The notes beneath the pieces were generated by a model that saw only the letters and a list, made by a program, of their open reading frames with translations, ran no database searches and was not told the DNA's origin. From the NCBI RefSeq assembly GCF_001969855.1, contig NZ_MRBL01000017.1:153092-217091 (forward strand): a stretch of 64,000 bases of DNA, written 5' to 3'. Made by a program: the position numbers and the translations under genes. The stretch is from Bacillus haynesii (GTDB lineage: Bacteria > Bacillota > Bacilli > Bacillales > Bacillaceae). Position 1 is the first letter of the stretch, and each line of letters opens with the position of its first letter. Of this stretch, positions 49,041 through 59,409 are shown piece after piece.

Positions 49041-50246
49041 TTAAATCCGGATTGATTTCTCCTCGGCTTTCCACTGTTTTTTCCATCCGGACTGAGCAAA
49101 CAAAAGCAGTCCGAGTGCCAAAAATGCGATAACGGTAAAGGTGAGGAATCCGCTTGAATACGTACCTGTGATTTGCTTCAGCGTTCCGAGAATATTCGGG
49201 AGGAAGAATCCGCCGATTCCCCCCGCAGCGCCGACGATCCCTGTCACCATCCCGATCTCTTGTTGAAATCGCTGCGGCACAAGCTGGAATATCGCGCCGT
49301 TTCCCATTCCGAGGCAGCCCATGCCGATAAATAATGCGGCCGTCACAACGCCAAGAGACGGGAGCATGCTGACCGAGAACATGCACAGAGCCACTCCGAT
49401 AAAGAGGAATTGCAGCAGACGCACGCCGCCGATTTTATCGGCAATCAACCCGCCGACAGGGCGGAGGCAGCTTCCGGATGCAACGACAAGCGTGACAAAT
49501 TCGCCGGCTCTTACCGCCGGAACGGCATACTGGGATGCAAAAAAGTAGCTTAAAAAGTTGGACAAGCCGACAAAACCCCCGAATGTCACGCTGTAGAGGA
49601 GGCAAAAATACCAAGTGTCCCTTTCTTTGAAAACGGCAAAATAGTCTTTGAGCGGTTTAGGCGCCGGCTGATTCGGAGGTTCTTTTGCCATAAGGAAATA
49701 GCTGAATAACACGAGGGTTAAAGGAATCAGCGCCAGTCCCATGACGCCGTTCCAGCCCACTTGCTCCGCAAGGCGAGGGCCGAATAGCGTAGCAAGCAGT
49801 GTTCCGCTGTTTCCCGCCCCGGCGATCCCCATGGCAAGACCTTGCAAGTGCGGCGGATACCAGCGGCTCGCCATAGGAAGGGATGCGGAAAAGCTTGCGC
49901 CTGCCACACCGAGTAAAATTCCGATGATATACAGCTCGGCGACCGATGAACCGAACTGCCACCCCCATATCAGCGGAATCATCGTCACCAGCATTCCGCC
50001 AATGGCCGTCTTTTTCGGTCCGAAACGGTCGGTTAAAATGCCGAGTACAATCCGGAAAAACGATCCGGCCAAAGTAGGTATGGCGACGATCAATCCGACC
50101 TGAGAAGGCGATAAATCAAAATCAGCCGTAACATAAACACCAAGCGCCCCAAGCAACACCCAAATCATAAAGCTGACATCGAAATATAAAAAAGATGACA
50201 ACAAGGAAGGCGCGTGTCCGCTCTTCCTCAAATCCGCCAATTTCAA
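49041..50246 (-). CDS. nasA: Nitrate transporter NasA (MFS, NNP family)
   Basis: The 401-residue 12-helix major facilitator has the NNP signature [19 protein letters not shown] and a second nitrate-family motif [20 protein letters not shown]. It closely resembles B. subtilis NasA, the assimilatory nitrate importer. I chose TTG at 50246 (product [12 protein letters not shown] after Met) because GGGGAG lies upstream and NasA starts at the same point. GTG 50255 overlaps that site. The TnrA-type box 70 bp upstream supports nitrogen-limitation control. The nasBCDEF reductase genes are not in the window. Confidence 0.9.
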   Translation of the reverse strand: MKLADLRKSGHAPSLLSSFLYFDVSFMIWVLLGALGVYVTADFDLSPSQVGLIVAIPTLAGSFFRIVLGILTDRFGPKKTAIGGMLVTMIPLIWGWQFGSSVAELYIIGILLGVAGASFSASLPMASRWYPPHLQGLAMGIAGAGNSGTLLATLFGPRLAEQVGWNGVMGLALIPLTLVLFSYFLMAKEPPNQPAPKPLKDYFAVFKERDTWYFCLLYSVTFGGFVGLSNFLSYFFASQYAVPAVRAGEFVTLVVASGSCLRPVGGLIADKIGGVRLLQFLFIGVALCMFSVSMLPSLGVVTAALFIGMGCLGMGNGAIFQLVPQRFQQEIGMVTGIVGAAGGIGGFFLPNILGTLKQITGTYSSGFLTFTVIAFLALGLLLFAQSGWKKQWKAEEKSIRI

Positions 50247-50316
50247 TTGCAACACTCCCCATCCGATAGATTCTAGAATTTATCATGACAAAATTGATTA
50301 GGGTTGGCAGTATTTT

Positions 50317-50333
50317 TGTAAGCTTTACTAACA
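50317..50333 (-). promoter_or_regulatory. TnrA/GlnR-type box upstream of nasA
   Basis: TGTAAGCTTTACTAACA has the 17-bp form of the consensus TGTNANAWWWTMTNACA with 15 matches. A TAGAAT -10 candidate on the minus strand (50270-50275) is about 52 bp from the box centre, the spacing typical of TnrA activation. Between 50334 and 50600 I see no gene. Confidence 0.75.
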
Positions 50334-50603
50334 AACTAAAAGAGTGAATATTTAAAATGTTAATTTGGATAGCACCATAGCCGGCGATGATTGAATTCTG
50401 CTGAAGGTTTGAGGTGTTATGACTGCTGAAAATGGGAAAGTTATATTGGTATGGGCCTGATGCACTCGCAGATAAAGCCGTCTTTTGCAACACGTTTATC
50501 AATTTTTCTTTAGCCACAGGGCATGTTTTTACCAGAAAATGTACAAATTAAAGGAAGAAATATGTGGAGACACAAAATAGACATAAATAAAAATGTATAT
50601 CAC

Positions 50604-50654
50604 TTGAAAAAGTATGTGAAGTATTGCACAATATGAATGTGAAGAGTTTCACAA
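50604..50654 (+). promoter_or_regulatory. ldh promoter with two Rex-type operators
   Basis: TGTGAA-GAGT-TTCACA (50638-50653, perfect) and TGTGAA-GTAT-TGCACA (50615-50630, one mismatch) match the Rex site TTGTGAAnnnnTTCACAA, with centres 23 bp apart. TTGAAA (50604) with CACAAT 17 bp later is a plausible promoter overlapped by the first site. Confidence 0.78.
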
Positions 50655-50693
50655 ACAGCTTAGATTTTAAAACAAACGGCAAAGGAATGATGA

Positions 50694-51656
<963 letters not shown>

Positions 51657-51659
51657 CTG

Positions 51660-51690
51660 AACATCATGAAGATACTAACATCATGAAGAT
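51660..51690 (+). repeat. 17-bp tandem duplication between ldh and lctP
   Basis: AACATCATGAAGAT occurs at 51660-51673 and again at 51677-51690 with a period of 17 bp. It lies in the 40-bp spacer and contains no ribosome site. Confidence 0.8.
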
Positions 51691-51696
51691 TGCGAG

Positions 51697-53328
51697 ATGA
51701 TGAAAATGTGGCAGCAAATATACGATCCGTTTGGGAATCTGTTCATCAGTGCTTTTGCCGCCATTCTGCCGATTCTTTTCTTTCTCCTTGCACTGACCGT
51801 GTTGAAGATGAAAGGAATCATCGCGTCATTTTTGACGCTGGCGGTCAGCTTTATAGCAGCGGTGTTCTTTTTTCACATGCCGGCTGCGAAAGCTGTCTCC
51901 GCCGTTTTACTTGGAATTGCAAACGGCCTTTGGCCGATCGGATATATTGTCCTGATGGCTGTATGGCTTTACAAAATTTCTGTTAAAACCGGAAAGTTTA
52001 AAGTAATCAGAGCAAGCATTGCCGGGATTTCGTCTGACCAGCGGCTTCAGTTATTGCTGATCGGGTTCAGTTTTAACGCCTTTTTGGAAGGCGCGGCAGG
52101 CTTCGGTGTGCCGATTGCGATCAGCGCCGTTCTTCTTGTCGAGCTTGGTTTTAAACCTTTGAAAGCGGCATCCCTATGTTTAATAGCGAATGCGGCATCC
52201 GGAGCCTTTGGAGCCATCGGAATTCCGGTGATCACAGGAGCGCAGATGGGAGGCTTGACACCGGTTGAGCTTTCCAGAACGCTCGCTTTGATGCTGCCGG
52301 TCATCGCTTTCTTTGTCCCATTCCTGCTCGTTTTCATATTGGACGGGTTTAAAGGAATAAGGGAAACGCTGCCGGCTCTTCTCGTATTAAGCGGAAGCTA
52401 TACGGCGGTGCAGACTTTAACGATGATTGGATTGGGGCCGGAGCTTGCTGACATTTTGGCCGCTTTAATCAGCATGGGAGCGCTGGCGCTGTTTTTGAAA
52501 AAGTGGCAGCCGCGTCACATTTACAGGGAAACCGGGAATGAACATGAACCCGCTGAAAAATATCATGCAGCAGACATTATGAAAGCCTGGTCTCCGTTTT
52601 ATATCTTGACCGCCGTCATTGCGGTGTGGAGCCTGCCCGGCTTCAAAGGGCTTTTTCAGGAAGGCGGATTGCTGAAGCAAACGACGATTTTATTCAACAT
52701 GCCTTTTCTTCACCGGGAAGTGCTGAAAACGCCGCCGATATCCCCGGAACCGGCACCGCTTGATGCCGTGATGAAGCTTGACCTCATTTCAGCGACGGGT
52801 ACGGCGATACTGATCGCCGTGATCATCACGATTGTACTGAGCCGAAACATCAGTTTCCGCGGAGGACTCTCCAGTTTGAAAGAGACGGTCAAGGAACTGT
52901 GGCTTCCCGTTCTCACCATTTGCTTTGTGATGGGTTTTGCAAACTTGGCCAATTATGCCGGATTGAGTTCAACCATCGGACTGGCGCTTGCCAAAGCAGG
53001 GGATATTTTTCCGTTCGTCAGTCCCGTATTGGGCTGGATCGGTGTCTTTATCACAGGTTCAGTCGTCAGCAACAATGCATTATTCGGCCATCTGCAAGCT
53101 GTCACCGGAGCGCAAATCGGGACAAGTTCAGCTTTGCTGCTTGCCGCCAATACTGCGGGAGGCGTGATGGCCAAGCTGATCTCACCGCAGTCGATTGCGA
53201 TTGCAACAGCCGCGGTTCAAGAGACAGGGCAGGAATCAAAACTTTTCAGCCAAACCGTTAAATACAGCTTGGTCCTGCTTTTCATCATTTGCATTTGGAC
53301 GTTTGCGCTTTCAAAGCTTGGCATATAA
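51697..53328 (+). CDS. lctP: L-lactate permease LctP
   Basis: The 543-residue integral membrane protein has about 13 helices of the LctP/GlcA family. Family regions visible are [35 protein letters not shown] and [17 protein letters not shown]. It carries lactate with protons, here probably exporting fermentation lactate or re-importing it. It lies 40 bp after ldh, without an evident strong ribosome site (GCGAG only), so translational coupling or a lower expression level is likely. Terminator follows. Confidence 0.94.
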   Translation: MMKMWQQIYDPFGNLFISAFAAILPILFFLLALTVLKMKGIIASFLTLAVSFIAAVFFFHMPAAKAVSAVLLGIANGLWPIGYIVLMAVWLYKISVKTGKFKVIRASIAGISSDQRLQLLLIGFSFNAFLEGAAGFGVPIAISAVLLVELGFKPLKAASLCLIANAASGAFGAIGIPVITGAQMGGLTPVELSRTLALMLPVIAFFVPFLLVFILDGFKGIRETLPALLVLSGSYTAVQTLTMIGLGPELADILAALISMGALALFLKKWQPRHIYRETGNEHEPAEKYHAADIMKAWSPFYILTAVIAVWSLPGFKGLFQEGGLLKQTTILFNMPFLHREVLKTPPISPEPAPLDAVMKLDLISATGTAILIAVIITIVLSRNISFRGGLSSLKETVKELWLPVLTICFVMGFANLANYAGLSSTIGLALAKAGDIFPFVSPVLGWIGVFITGSVVSNNALFGHLQAVTGAQIGTSSALLLAANTAGGVMAKLISPQSIAIATAAVQETGQESKLFSQTVKYSLVLLFIICIWTFALSKLGI

Positions 53329-53333
53329 AGAAG

Positions 53334-53365
53334 AGCCTTTTCCCGCAATGGGAAAAGGCTTTTTA
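53334..53365 (+). terminator. Terminator of ldh-lctP
   Basis: AGCCTTTTCCC (53334-53344) and GGGAAAAGGCT (53350-53360) form an 11-bp stem with a 5-nt loop and a T-run. Confidence 0.92.
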
Positions 53366-53434
53366 AGCTGTTTGTTCTATCATGTCCTCTTTTTGAATAC
53401 ATTGTACAAGTTATCCGCGGAAGGGGGACGAGAT

Positions 53435-54076
53435 ATGATAAACATCTTCCTGAGTTATGTGTTTTTGGGCTTGTCATTGGCCGCACCTGTCGGCCCTGTG
53501 AATGCGGCGCAGATCGACAGGGGCATGAAAGGCGGATTCTTTCATGCCTGGCTGTTTGGACTTGGTGCTGTGACGGCGGATGTCTTATATATGGCTTTAA
53601 TCTACTTTGGAGTCGCTCAATTTTTGACAGCGCCATTCTTAAAAACGTTTTTATGGCTGTTTGGTTTTTTTGTTTTGACCTATACGGGGATCGAGAGTCT
53701 GGTCAAGGCGAAGGAAGTATCGCTGATGAGAGGTGCGGGAGAGAAAGGGTCATACCGCAAATCTTTTTTGTCGGGGCTGGTGATCTCCCTTTCAAACCCG
53801 TTAAGCATCATGTTCTGGCTCGGTATTTACGGAAGCATTTTGGCGAAAACGGTAGAGACGTACGAATCATACCAGCTGCTGATCTGCAGTTCAGGCATTT
53901 TAATCGGACTTTTTCTGTGGGACTTGGCCATGTCTTTTCTTGCAGGGACATTCAGAACATTTTTAAGCCCGCGGATGATCCAGGCAACGACTTGGCTTGC
54001 GGGCATCAGTCTGATTGTTTTCGGCTGTTACTTCGGCTATCAGGGGATGCTCGAACTGCTGACGGCGGGGCGCTGA
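53435..54076 (+). CDS. ycgF: LysE/RhtB family exporter YcgF
   Basis: The 213-residue six-helix LysE-family amino-acid exporter has a hallmark N-terminus FLGLSLAAPVGPVNAAQIDRG and a middle SGLVISLSNPLSIMFWLGIYG. The start is ATG 53435 with AAGGGGGA upstream; longer open frames run back into lctP and are spurious. It fits B. subtilis ycgF by position after ldh-lctP. Substrate unknown. Its TGA directly abuts the TGA of the convergent ycgH gene, with no terminator between. Confidence 0.88.
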   Translation: MINIFLSYVFLGLSLAAPVGPVNAAQIDRGMKGGFFHAWLFGLGAVTADVLYMALIYFGVAQFLTAPFLKTFLWLFGFFVLTYTGIESLVKAKEVSLMRGAGEKGSYRKSFLSGLVISLSNPLSIMFWLGIYGSILAKTVETYESYQLLICSSGILIGLFLWDLAMSFLAGTFRTFLSPRMIQATTWLAGISLIVFGCYFGYQGMLELLTAGR

Positions 54077-55411
54077 TCATGTCTGCCCGCTTTTCTCTTC
54101 TTGATGCGCCCACCTTTTTTTCATCAGCATCGTCACAGCAGCAATAACGGCAAGAAACAGAAGGCTCACAAAAAAACCGGGCCTGCTGTTTTTTTCAAAT
54201 AACGTACCCGAAACGGCAAATAAAATCAGGACGAGCGCTGTGACAATCTGGACATCCCCTTTCATTTTCGGTTTTGTGAGCTTTTTGCTGGAAAACAGGA
54301 TGAACATCCAGTTATAGAGCAGCATTAAGCTGGCGGCCGTCGTCATGTGTTCATAAAGCTGCTTCGGCAAAAGCAGCGACAGGACGATGGAAGCAGCGAG
54401 AACGAGCACTGTCAGGCCGAGTGCCGGCCACGATACTTTTGCCTTTTCTTTTTTCGCAAAACACGCGGGAGCATCACCGTTTTTCGCCATTGTTCCCATC
54501 AGTGTGGTGACAGCAAACAATGAAGCGGTCAGCGTCGAAAAACCGGCGATAATAAAAATGCCGTTGAAAATATCCATGATCAAATCGAGATGAAAGTCTT
54601 TTAATGACGTAATAAACGGGCTGTTCTGTTCGGTAAATGTCCCGCGGGGTACAAGGAGCATGGCCAGCCCAATCGATGCGACGTAGATCACAGCAAGGGT
54701 TATGAGCATCAGGCTGCCTGACTTTGATGAATCTTTCGGGTCTTTTAAGTGAATCGCCATCAGACCCATGACTTCGATTCCTCCATAGGCGTAAAATGTG
54801 TAAATCAACCCTGTCCACAATCCCATGAAGCCGAAAGGAAACAATTCGTGAACCCGGTCAGGGAACTGTACTTCAGGTGTTTTTCCGGGCAGCAGCCCGC
54901 ACAATGCCAAGACAGCGATGATGATAAACATTAAAATGGCCGCCGTTTTCAACACGGCCAATATGTTTTCCGTTTTTTCAAAACTGCTGCGCCCTGTGAA
55001 GATGACGATCAGTCCGAGAATCGCATAAATGGAAGCGAACACCCATAGCGGAATCTGGTTAAACCAATGGCGCGTAAACAGGGAAATCGCCGTCAACTGG
55101 CTCCCGATGATCAGCATTTCCGATGACCAGTAGACCCAGCCATTGCTAAACCCCGCCCAATTGCCGAAGGCCTCTCTGGCGTAAGAACAAAAAGACCCTT
55201 CAACAGGATGATCTGCCGTTAATTTCGCCAGCTGCTGAAAGACAAGAAAAGTGCCAAGGGCAGCAAGAAGAAAGGCGGCCAATACGGAAAAGCCGCTTTT
55301 CTTAATGGCGATGCTTGAGCCGAGAAAAAAACCTGTTCCAATTGTGCAGCCGACCCCGATCATGGACAGCTGCCACCATTTTAAATCTCCTTTTTTCGCT
55401 TGCTGTTTCAT
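54077..55411 (-). CDS. ycgH: Amino acid permease YcgH (APC superfamily)
   Basis: The 444-residue permease has about 12 helices. The APC signature is at helix 1: LSMIGVGCTIGTGFFLGSSI, then GTFLVFQQLAKLTADHPVEG and the periplasmic-side FCSYAREAFGNWAGFSNGW. The start is ATG 55411, with GAGGGG upstream. The frame open to 55519 starts with a hydrophilic segment lacking support. It corresponds to B. subtilis ycgH by position and length. The stop codon is adjacent to that of ycgF. Confidence 0.88.
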   Translation of the reverse strand: MKQQAKKGDLKWWQLSMIGVGCTIGTGFFLGSSIAIKKSGFSVLAAFLLAALGTFLVFQQLAKLTADHPVEGSFCSYAREAFGNWAGFSNGWVYWSSEMLIIGSQLTAISLFTRHWFNQIPLWVFASIYAILGLIVIFTGRSSFEKTENILAVLKTAAILMFIIIAVLALCGLLPGKTPEVQFPDRVHELFPFGFMGLWTGLIYTFYAYGGIEVMGLMAIHLKDPKDSSKSGSLMLITLAVIYVASIGLAMLLVPRGTFTEQNSPFITSLKDFHLDLIMDIFNGIFIIAGFSTLTASLFAVTTLMGTMAKNGDAPACFAKKEKAKVSWPALGLTVLVLAASIVLSLLLPKQLYEHMTTAASLMLLYNWMFILFSSKKLTKPKMKGDVQIVTALVLILFAVSGTLFEKNSRPGFFVSLLFLAVIAAVTMLMKKRWAHQEEKSGQT

Positions 55412-55577
55412 CGTTTCAACCCCTCTAATCTTCTTGTTATTTTGCCAGGGGGCACTGTTTTTATTCGCGAAGGGGGGAGGTTCTTTGCGCACCTCAATAT
55501 TCACTTTGAAATGAGACATATGCTATAGTTAAAGACATAATCATTACGGTTCATTCAGTCAAAAGGAGGAATGACGG

Positions 55578-56396
55578 ATGACTTTACAAGAAAAAATCAT
55601 GCAGGAACTGAATGTAAAGCCTTCTATCGAACCGAAACAGGAAATTGAAAAAAGGGTCGGTTTTTTAAAAAGCTATTTGAAAAAAACGGGTGCCAAAGGC
55701 TTTGTTTTAGGCATCAGCGGAGGACAGGACTCCACATTGGCGGGCAGGCTTGCCCAGCTGGCTGTTGAAGAATTGAGAGAAGAAGGCGTTCAGGCGGAAT
55801 TTATTGCGGTCCGCTTGCCTTACGGTGTTCAGCAGGATGAAGATGACGCCCAGCTGGCGCTGAAATTTATCAAGCCGGACAAGTCTTTTGCTTTTGACAT
55901 TGCTTCAACTGTAGGCTCATTTGCTGCTCAATATCAGTCAGTCACGGGAGAGGCGCTTGCCGATTTTCACAAAGGCAATGTAAAAGCAAGAGTCCGGATG
56001 ATCACCCAATATGCGATCGGGGGTCAAAATCAGCTGCTGGTGATCGGCACAGATCATGCTGCAGAAGCTGTTACCGGATTTTTCACGAAATACGGAGACG
56101 GGGGCGCGGACCTTTTGCCGCTTACAGGCCTGACAAAACGCCAGGGCAGAAGCCTGCTGGAAGAGCTGGGAGCACCGGAGCGGCTTTATACGAAGTCCCC
56201 GACCGCTGATTTGCTTGATGAAAAACCTCAGCAATCCGATGAAAAAGAGCTCGGCCTGACGTATGATAACATCGACGACTACCTTGAAGGAAAAGCCGTC
56301 TCCAGCGAGGTGGCTGAGGCCATCGAAAAACGCTATAAGGCATCCGAGCACAAACGCCAAGTCCCTGCTTCAATGTTTGACGAGTGGTGGAAATAA
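55578..56396 (+). CDS. nadE: NH3-dependent NAD+ synthetase
   Basis: The 272-residue ATP-pyrophosphatase fold enzyme has the P-loop [16 protein letters not shown] near residue 46. Other NadE motifs are [45 protein letters not shown] and [16 protein letters not shown]. It amidates deamido-NAD with ammonia in the final step of NAD synthesis, as a homodimer. The ATG is preceded by AAAGGAGGA. In B. subtilis nadE is also a stress-induced gene. Here it is followed by a terminator and then aroK, without the tmrB gene I remember between them in B. subtilis. Confidence 0.96.
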   Translation: MTLQEKIMQELNVKPSIEPKQEIEKRVGFLKSYLKKTGAKGFVLGISGGQDSTLAGRLAQLAVEELREEGVQAEFIAVRLPYGVQQDEDDAQLALKFIKPDKSFAFDIASTVGSFAAQYQSVTGEALADFHKGNVKARVRMITQYAIGGQNQLLVIGTDHAAEAVTGFFTKYGDGGADLLPLTGLTKRQGRSLLEELGAPERLYTKSPTADLLDEKPQQSDEKELGLTYDNIDDYLEGKAVSSEVAEAIEKRYKASEHKRQVPASMFDEWWK

Positions 56397-56398
56397 GC

Positions 56399-56429
56399 AA
56401 AAAAGAGGCTGACTTCAGCCTCTTTTTTT
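56399..56429 (+). terminator. Terminator of nadE
   Basis: AAAGAGGCTGA and TCAGCCTCTTT (11 bp) with a 2-nt centre are followed by TTTT; effective loop 4 nt. Confidence 0.92.
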
Positions 56430-56518
56430 ATTAACAGGCACCCTATATCATTACAGATGGATTTGTCATATACTTAAGATATTTGATTCCTTTATGCAAG
56501 GAGGAGTAGAAGCTGGAA

Positions 56519-57052
56519 ATGAATGCCTCAATGAGAGATAAAAATATTGTGCTGATCGGGTTTATGGGCGTCGGGAAAACAACCATCGGTCAGCTTGTGT
56601 CAAAGAAATTAGGCCGCGACTTTATCGATATTGACCACGAGATCGAAAAAGACTTTCAAATGACCATTCCGGAGATGTTTCAGCAAAAAGGGGAAGCGTT
56701 CTTCAGACAGACTGAAAAAGAATATATTTTTCAGATGTGCGAACATACAATGGGCAACATCGTATCTTTAGGGGGCGGCGCTTTTCAACAGGAGGAAATC
56801 AGAAAGAAGTGCCTCGAACACTGCTTCGTCATCTTTCTTGATTTAACATGGGAGAATTGGAAGCAGCGGATGGATCTCTTGATTGAAAACAGGCCGGTTC
56901 TTCATAACCGTACAATCGAAGAAATGAAACAGCTGTTCAATGAGAGAAAGAGCATCTATGCATTCCACCACTTAAAAGTGGAAACAGATAACCGGTCTGC
57001 CGAAGAAACGGCTGACTATATTGTGGAGATGCTAAAGCTTGGTCAATCTTAA
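56519..57052 (+). CDS. aroK: Shikimate kinase
   Basis: The 177-residue P-loop kinase phosphorylates shikimate at the 3-hydroxyl in the chorismate pathway. Motifs are Walker A GFMGVGKTTIGQL, the shikimate-binding DIDHEIEK and FFRQTEKE, and GGGAFQQ. AAGGAGGAG ends 15 bases before the ATG at 56519, which is long. An in-frame CTG at 56513 would be better spaced, so the exact start is uncertain. The gene is monocistronic. Confidence 0.94.
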   Translation: MNASMRDKNIVLIGFMGVGKTTIGQLVSKKLGRDFIDIDHEIEKDFQMTIPEMFQQKGEAFFRQTEKEYIFQMCEHTMGNIVSLGGGAFQQEEIRKKCLEHCFVIFLDLTWENWKQRMDLLIENRPVLHNRTIEEMKQLFNERKSIYAFHHLKVETDNRSAEETADYIVEMLKLGQS

Positions 57053-57091
57053 ACAAACGTTTAATTAAGCTGTTTAAATATACCGGAATAA

Positions 57092-57130
57092 GAAAAGAGC
57101 CAATGATCTGTCTGGTCATTGGCTCTTTTC
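57092..57130. terminator. Terminator of aroK
   Basis: GAAAAGAGCCAATGA (57092-57106) and TCATTGGCTCTTTTC (57116-57130) form a perfect 15-bp stem with a 9-nt loop. The T-tract is part of the stem, so it works in both directions. Confidence 0.92.
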
Positions 57131-57334
57131 GTGAATACCGGATTTTTCGGTCTTGTTTAACCGTTTGTCCATTTGATACAGTATAGGGGCTTAGGATGGG
57201 CATCACGTTTCGCCCCGCCGCCACTTCCCTGGATGAGATTTTTTCTTGCTCTGCGGCCGCGAAAAAGTCGCTTATTGCCAGAGCGGACACTATAATATAA
57301 ATAATAGAAACGATAGACTGGCGGTGCACTTATC

Positions 57335-58105
57335 ATGAAACAGCGAATTCAAGAAGAACTGAAAAACATTGAAGCAACATATGGTGTTAAAATCCTCTAT
57401 GCGGTTGAATCGGGCAGCAGGGCATGGGGCTTTCCCTCACAGGATAGTGATTACGACGTCAGATTTATTTATATTCATCAAAAAGACTGGTATCTGTCAA
57501 TTGATGCAAAGCGCGATGTGATTGAACTGCCGATTGACGATTCTCTCGATATCAGCGGCTGGGAGCTGACAAAAGCGTTAAGGCTGTTCCGGAAATCAAA
57601 CCCTCCGCTTCTTGAATGGCTCTCTTCGGGAACCGTTTATTATGAGGCCTATTCGCTGGCAGAAAAAATGAGGCAGCTCAAAAGCCGAGCCTTTTCTCCC
57701 GTCTCCTGCATGTACCATTATCTCAATATGGCCTCGGGAAATTTCCGAGACTACCTGAAGCGGGAAGAAGTGAAAATCAAAAAATATTTTTATGTACTCC
57801 GCCCGATTCTGGCATGCCAGTGGATCGAAAGCCGCCGGACGGTTCCTCCGATTGAATTTCAAGTTTTGCTTGACGAACTTACGGAAGACGGACCGCTGAA
57901 AACGGAAATCCAGCAGCTGCTTGAAAGGAAAAAGAAAGGCGAGGAGTTCAATCTTGAACCTCAAAATCCCATTCTCCACGCATTTATTGAGCGTGAATTG
58001 GAGAGGCTTCAGACGGTTGCCAAAGCATATAAAACGGATCATGAAGATCTGACGCAGGAGCTTGACCGGCTGTTTAGAGAAACGCTAGACGAGGTGTGGG
58101 CATAA
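57335..58105 (+). CDS. ycgL: Predicted nucleotidyltransferase YcgL
   Basis: The 256-residue protein has the minimal nucleotidyltransferase motif near the N-terminus: AVESGSRAWGFPSQDSDYDVRFIY, with the two metal-binding Asp residues in DSDYDVR (residues about 38-42). The rest is helical and includes the family motif SNPPLLEWLSSGTVY. The COG3541-type family is widespread, and its substrate (RNA, protein or small molecule) is unknown. The ribosome site is weak (GGCGGTG). It occupies the position of B. subtilis ycgL, upstream of the put genes. Confidence 0.85.
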   Translation: MKQRIQEELKNIEATYGVKILYAVESGSRAWGFPSQDSDYDVRFIYIHQKDWYLSIDAKRDVIELPIDDSLDISGWELTKALRLFRKSNPPLLEWLSSGTVYYEAYSLAEKMRQLKSRAFSPVSCMYHYLNMASGNFRDYLKREEVKIKKYFYVLRPILACQWIESRRTVPPIEFQVLLDELTEDGPLKTEIQQLLERKKKGEEFNLEPQNPILHAFIERELERLQTVAKAYKTDHEDLTQELDRLFRETLDEVWA

Positions 58106-58114
58106 CATGATATT

Positions 58115-58143
58115 CCCTTTAAGTATTCTTAAAGGGTTTTTTC
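58115..58143 (+). terminator. Terminator of ycgL
   Basis: CCCTTTAAG (58115-58123) and CTTAAAGGG (58128-58136) flank TATT and are followed by a T-run. Confidence 0.92.
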
Positions 58144-58175
58144 TTTGCATTCATAGGGAAATAGTTGAGTATAAC

Positions 58176-58189
58176 AGAAAGCGTTTTCA
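58176..58189 (+). promoter_or_regulatory. cre-type site in the putB upstream region
   Basis: AGAAAGCGTTTTCA matches 13 of 14 positions of TGWAANCGNTNWCA. It is about 240 bp above the probable put transcription start, far from the promoter, so its function there is uncertain. Confidence 0.55.
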
Positions 58190-58346
58190 AATAAAGCGGC
58201 GCGGAACGGCAGAAAGGGCATTCGCAAAAACGGGTTCGCCGAAAACGCATCCTGTTCTTTACCGAAGTTTCTTCTGATTCTATTGTCGTATACCAACCAA
58301 GTTTTAGGAAGAAAGTTTCTGAAAAAATCCCAGCAGATGTAAAACA

Positions 58347-58363
58347 TTGTGGGAAAACCACAA
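58347..58363. promoter_or_regulatory. Palindrome upstream of the putB promoter, candidate PutR site
   Basis: TTGTGG-GAAAA-CCACAA is a perfect 6+6 inverted repeat centred about 74 bp above the probable start point. The position fits an activator; PutR is the obvious candidate. Confidence 0.6.
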
Positions 58364-58394
58364 AAATCGTCAGCTTTTTTGTTTTTTCGAAATA

Positions 58395-58422
58395 TTGTGA
58401 ATCGACCCTTGGCTCTTATAAA
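58395..58422 (+). promoter_or_regulatory. Candidate SigA promoter of putBCP
   Basis: TTGTGA (58395-58400), 16 bp, TATAAA (58417-58422), followed by a leader of about 40 nt to putB. Confidence 0.55.
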
Positions 58423-58468
58423 ATTAAGAATATAAAGAAATATTTCATGAGATGGCGGGGTGTGAGTA

Positions 58469-59386
58469 ATGGAAGTGATAACAAGAGACTTTTTCCTATT
58501 CTTATCTAAGAGCAGCATCCTGAATCGCCTGGCGAGAAATTGGGGGAGTTCCGTCGCGACCGGAAAAATTATCGGAGGAAAAGATTTTGAAGCTTCAATT
58601 CCGATTATTAAGGGGCTGAACGAACAAGGATTGACTGTAACAGTTGATCATTTGGGCGAATTTGTAGACAGCAGGGAAGTCGCAAGGGAGCGCACGCAGG
58701 AATGCATTCGGGCCATTCAGCTGATTGCTCAGGAACAGCTTAATTCACATGTTTCATTAAAGATGACGTCACTGGGGCTCGATATTGACCTTGACCTTGT
58801 CAGGGATAATATGACCAGCATTCTGGAATGTGCCGAACAGCACCAAGTGATGGTCACAATCGATATGGAAGATGAAGTGCGCTGCCAAAATACGCTGGAC
58901 CTCTTTAAGGAGTTCAGGCAGAAATACGAGTATGTCAGCACTGTCCTGCAAGCCTATTTGTACCGGACCGAACAGGATTTGGAGGAGCTCAATCCGTATA
59001 ATCCGTTTTTCCGTCTTGTGAAGGGAGCTTATAAAGAATCGCCGCAAGTGGCGTTTCCTGACAAAAAAGATGTGGATGAGAATTACAAAAAGCTCATTAA
59101 AAAGCAGCTGCTGAGCGGCCATTACACAGCCATCGCAACTCATGACGACAAGATGATTGATTACACCAAAGAAATTGCGAAAGAGCATCAAATCGGCAAG
59201 GACCGCTTCGAGTTTCAAATGCTGTACGGGATGCGCAACAAAACTCAGCTGGAACTGGTGAAGGAAGGCTACAATATGCGCGTGTATCTTCCTTACGGAG
59301 ACGACTGGTACGGTTACTTTATGAGACGGCTTGCCGAGCGGCCTGCCAACATCGCTTTTGCGTTTAAAGGCATGACGAAGAAATAA
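58469..59386 (+). CDS. putB: Proline dehydrogenase
   Basis: The 305-residue monofunctional proline dehydrogenase (FAD TIM barrel) oxidises proline to pyrroline-5-carboxylate. Family motifs are GLTVTVDHLGEFV, SLKMTSLGLDID, VTIDMEDEV, RLVKGAYKESP with the conserved Lys-Gly-Ala-Tyr, and the C-terminal RVYLPYGDDWYGYFMRRLAERP that binds proline. It is the first gene of the put cluster, 23 bp before putC. Unlike gamma-proteobacterial PutA, the two enzymes are separate, as usual in Bacillus. Confidence 0.95.
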   Translation: MEVITRDFFLFLSKSSILNRLARNWGSSVATGKIIGGKDFEASIPIIKGLNEQGLTVTVDHLGEFVDSREVARERTQECIRAIQLIAQEQLNSHVSLKMTSLGLDIDLDLVRDNMTSILECAEQHQVMVTIDMEDEVRCQNTLDLFKEFRQKYEYVSTVLQAYLYRTEQDLEELNPYNPFFRLVKGAYKESPQVAFPDKKDVDENYKKLIKKQLLSGHYTAIATHDDKMIDYTKEIAKEHQIGKDRFEFQMLYGMRNKTQLELVKEGYNMRVYLPYGDDWYGYFMRRLAERPANIAFAFKGMTKK

Positions 59387-59409
59387 AACGATAAAAAGGG
59401 GAGATTAGC

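Noticed and set aside
57196..57300. 34-codon ORF upstream of ycgL
   Set aside because: Weak ribosome site and no recognisable family; it may be debris from genes lost relative to B. subtilis between aroK and ycgL.
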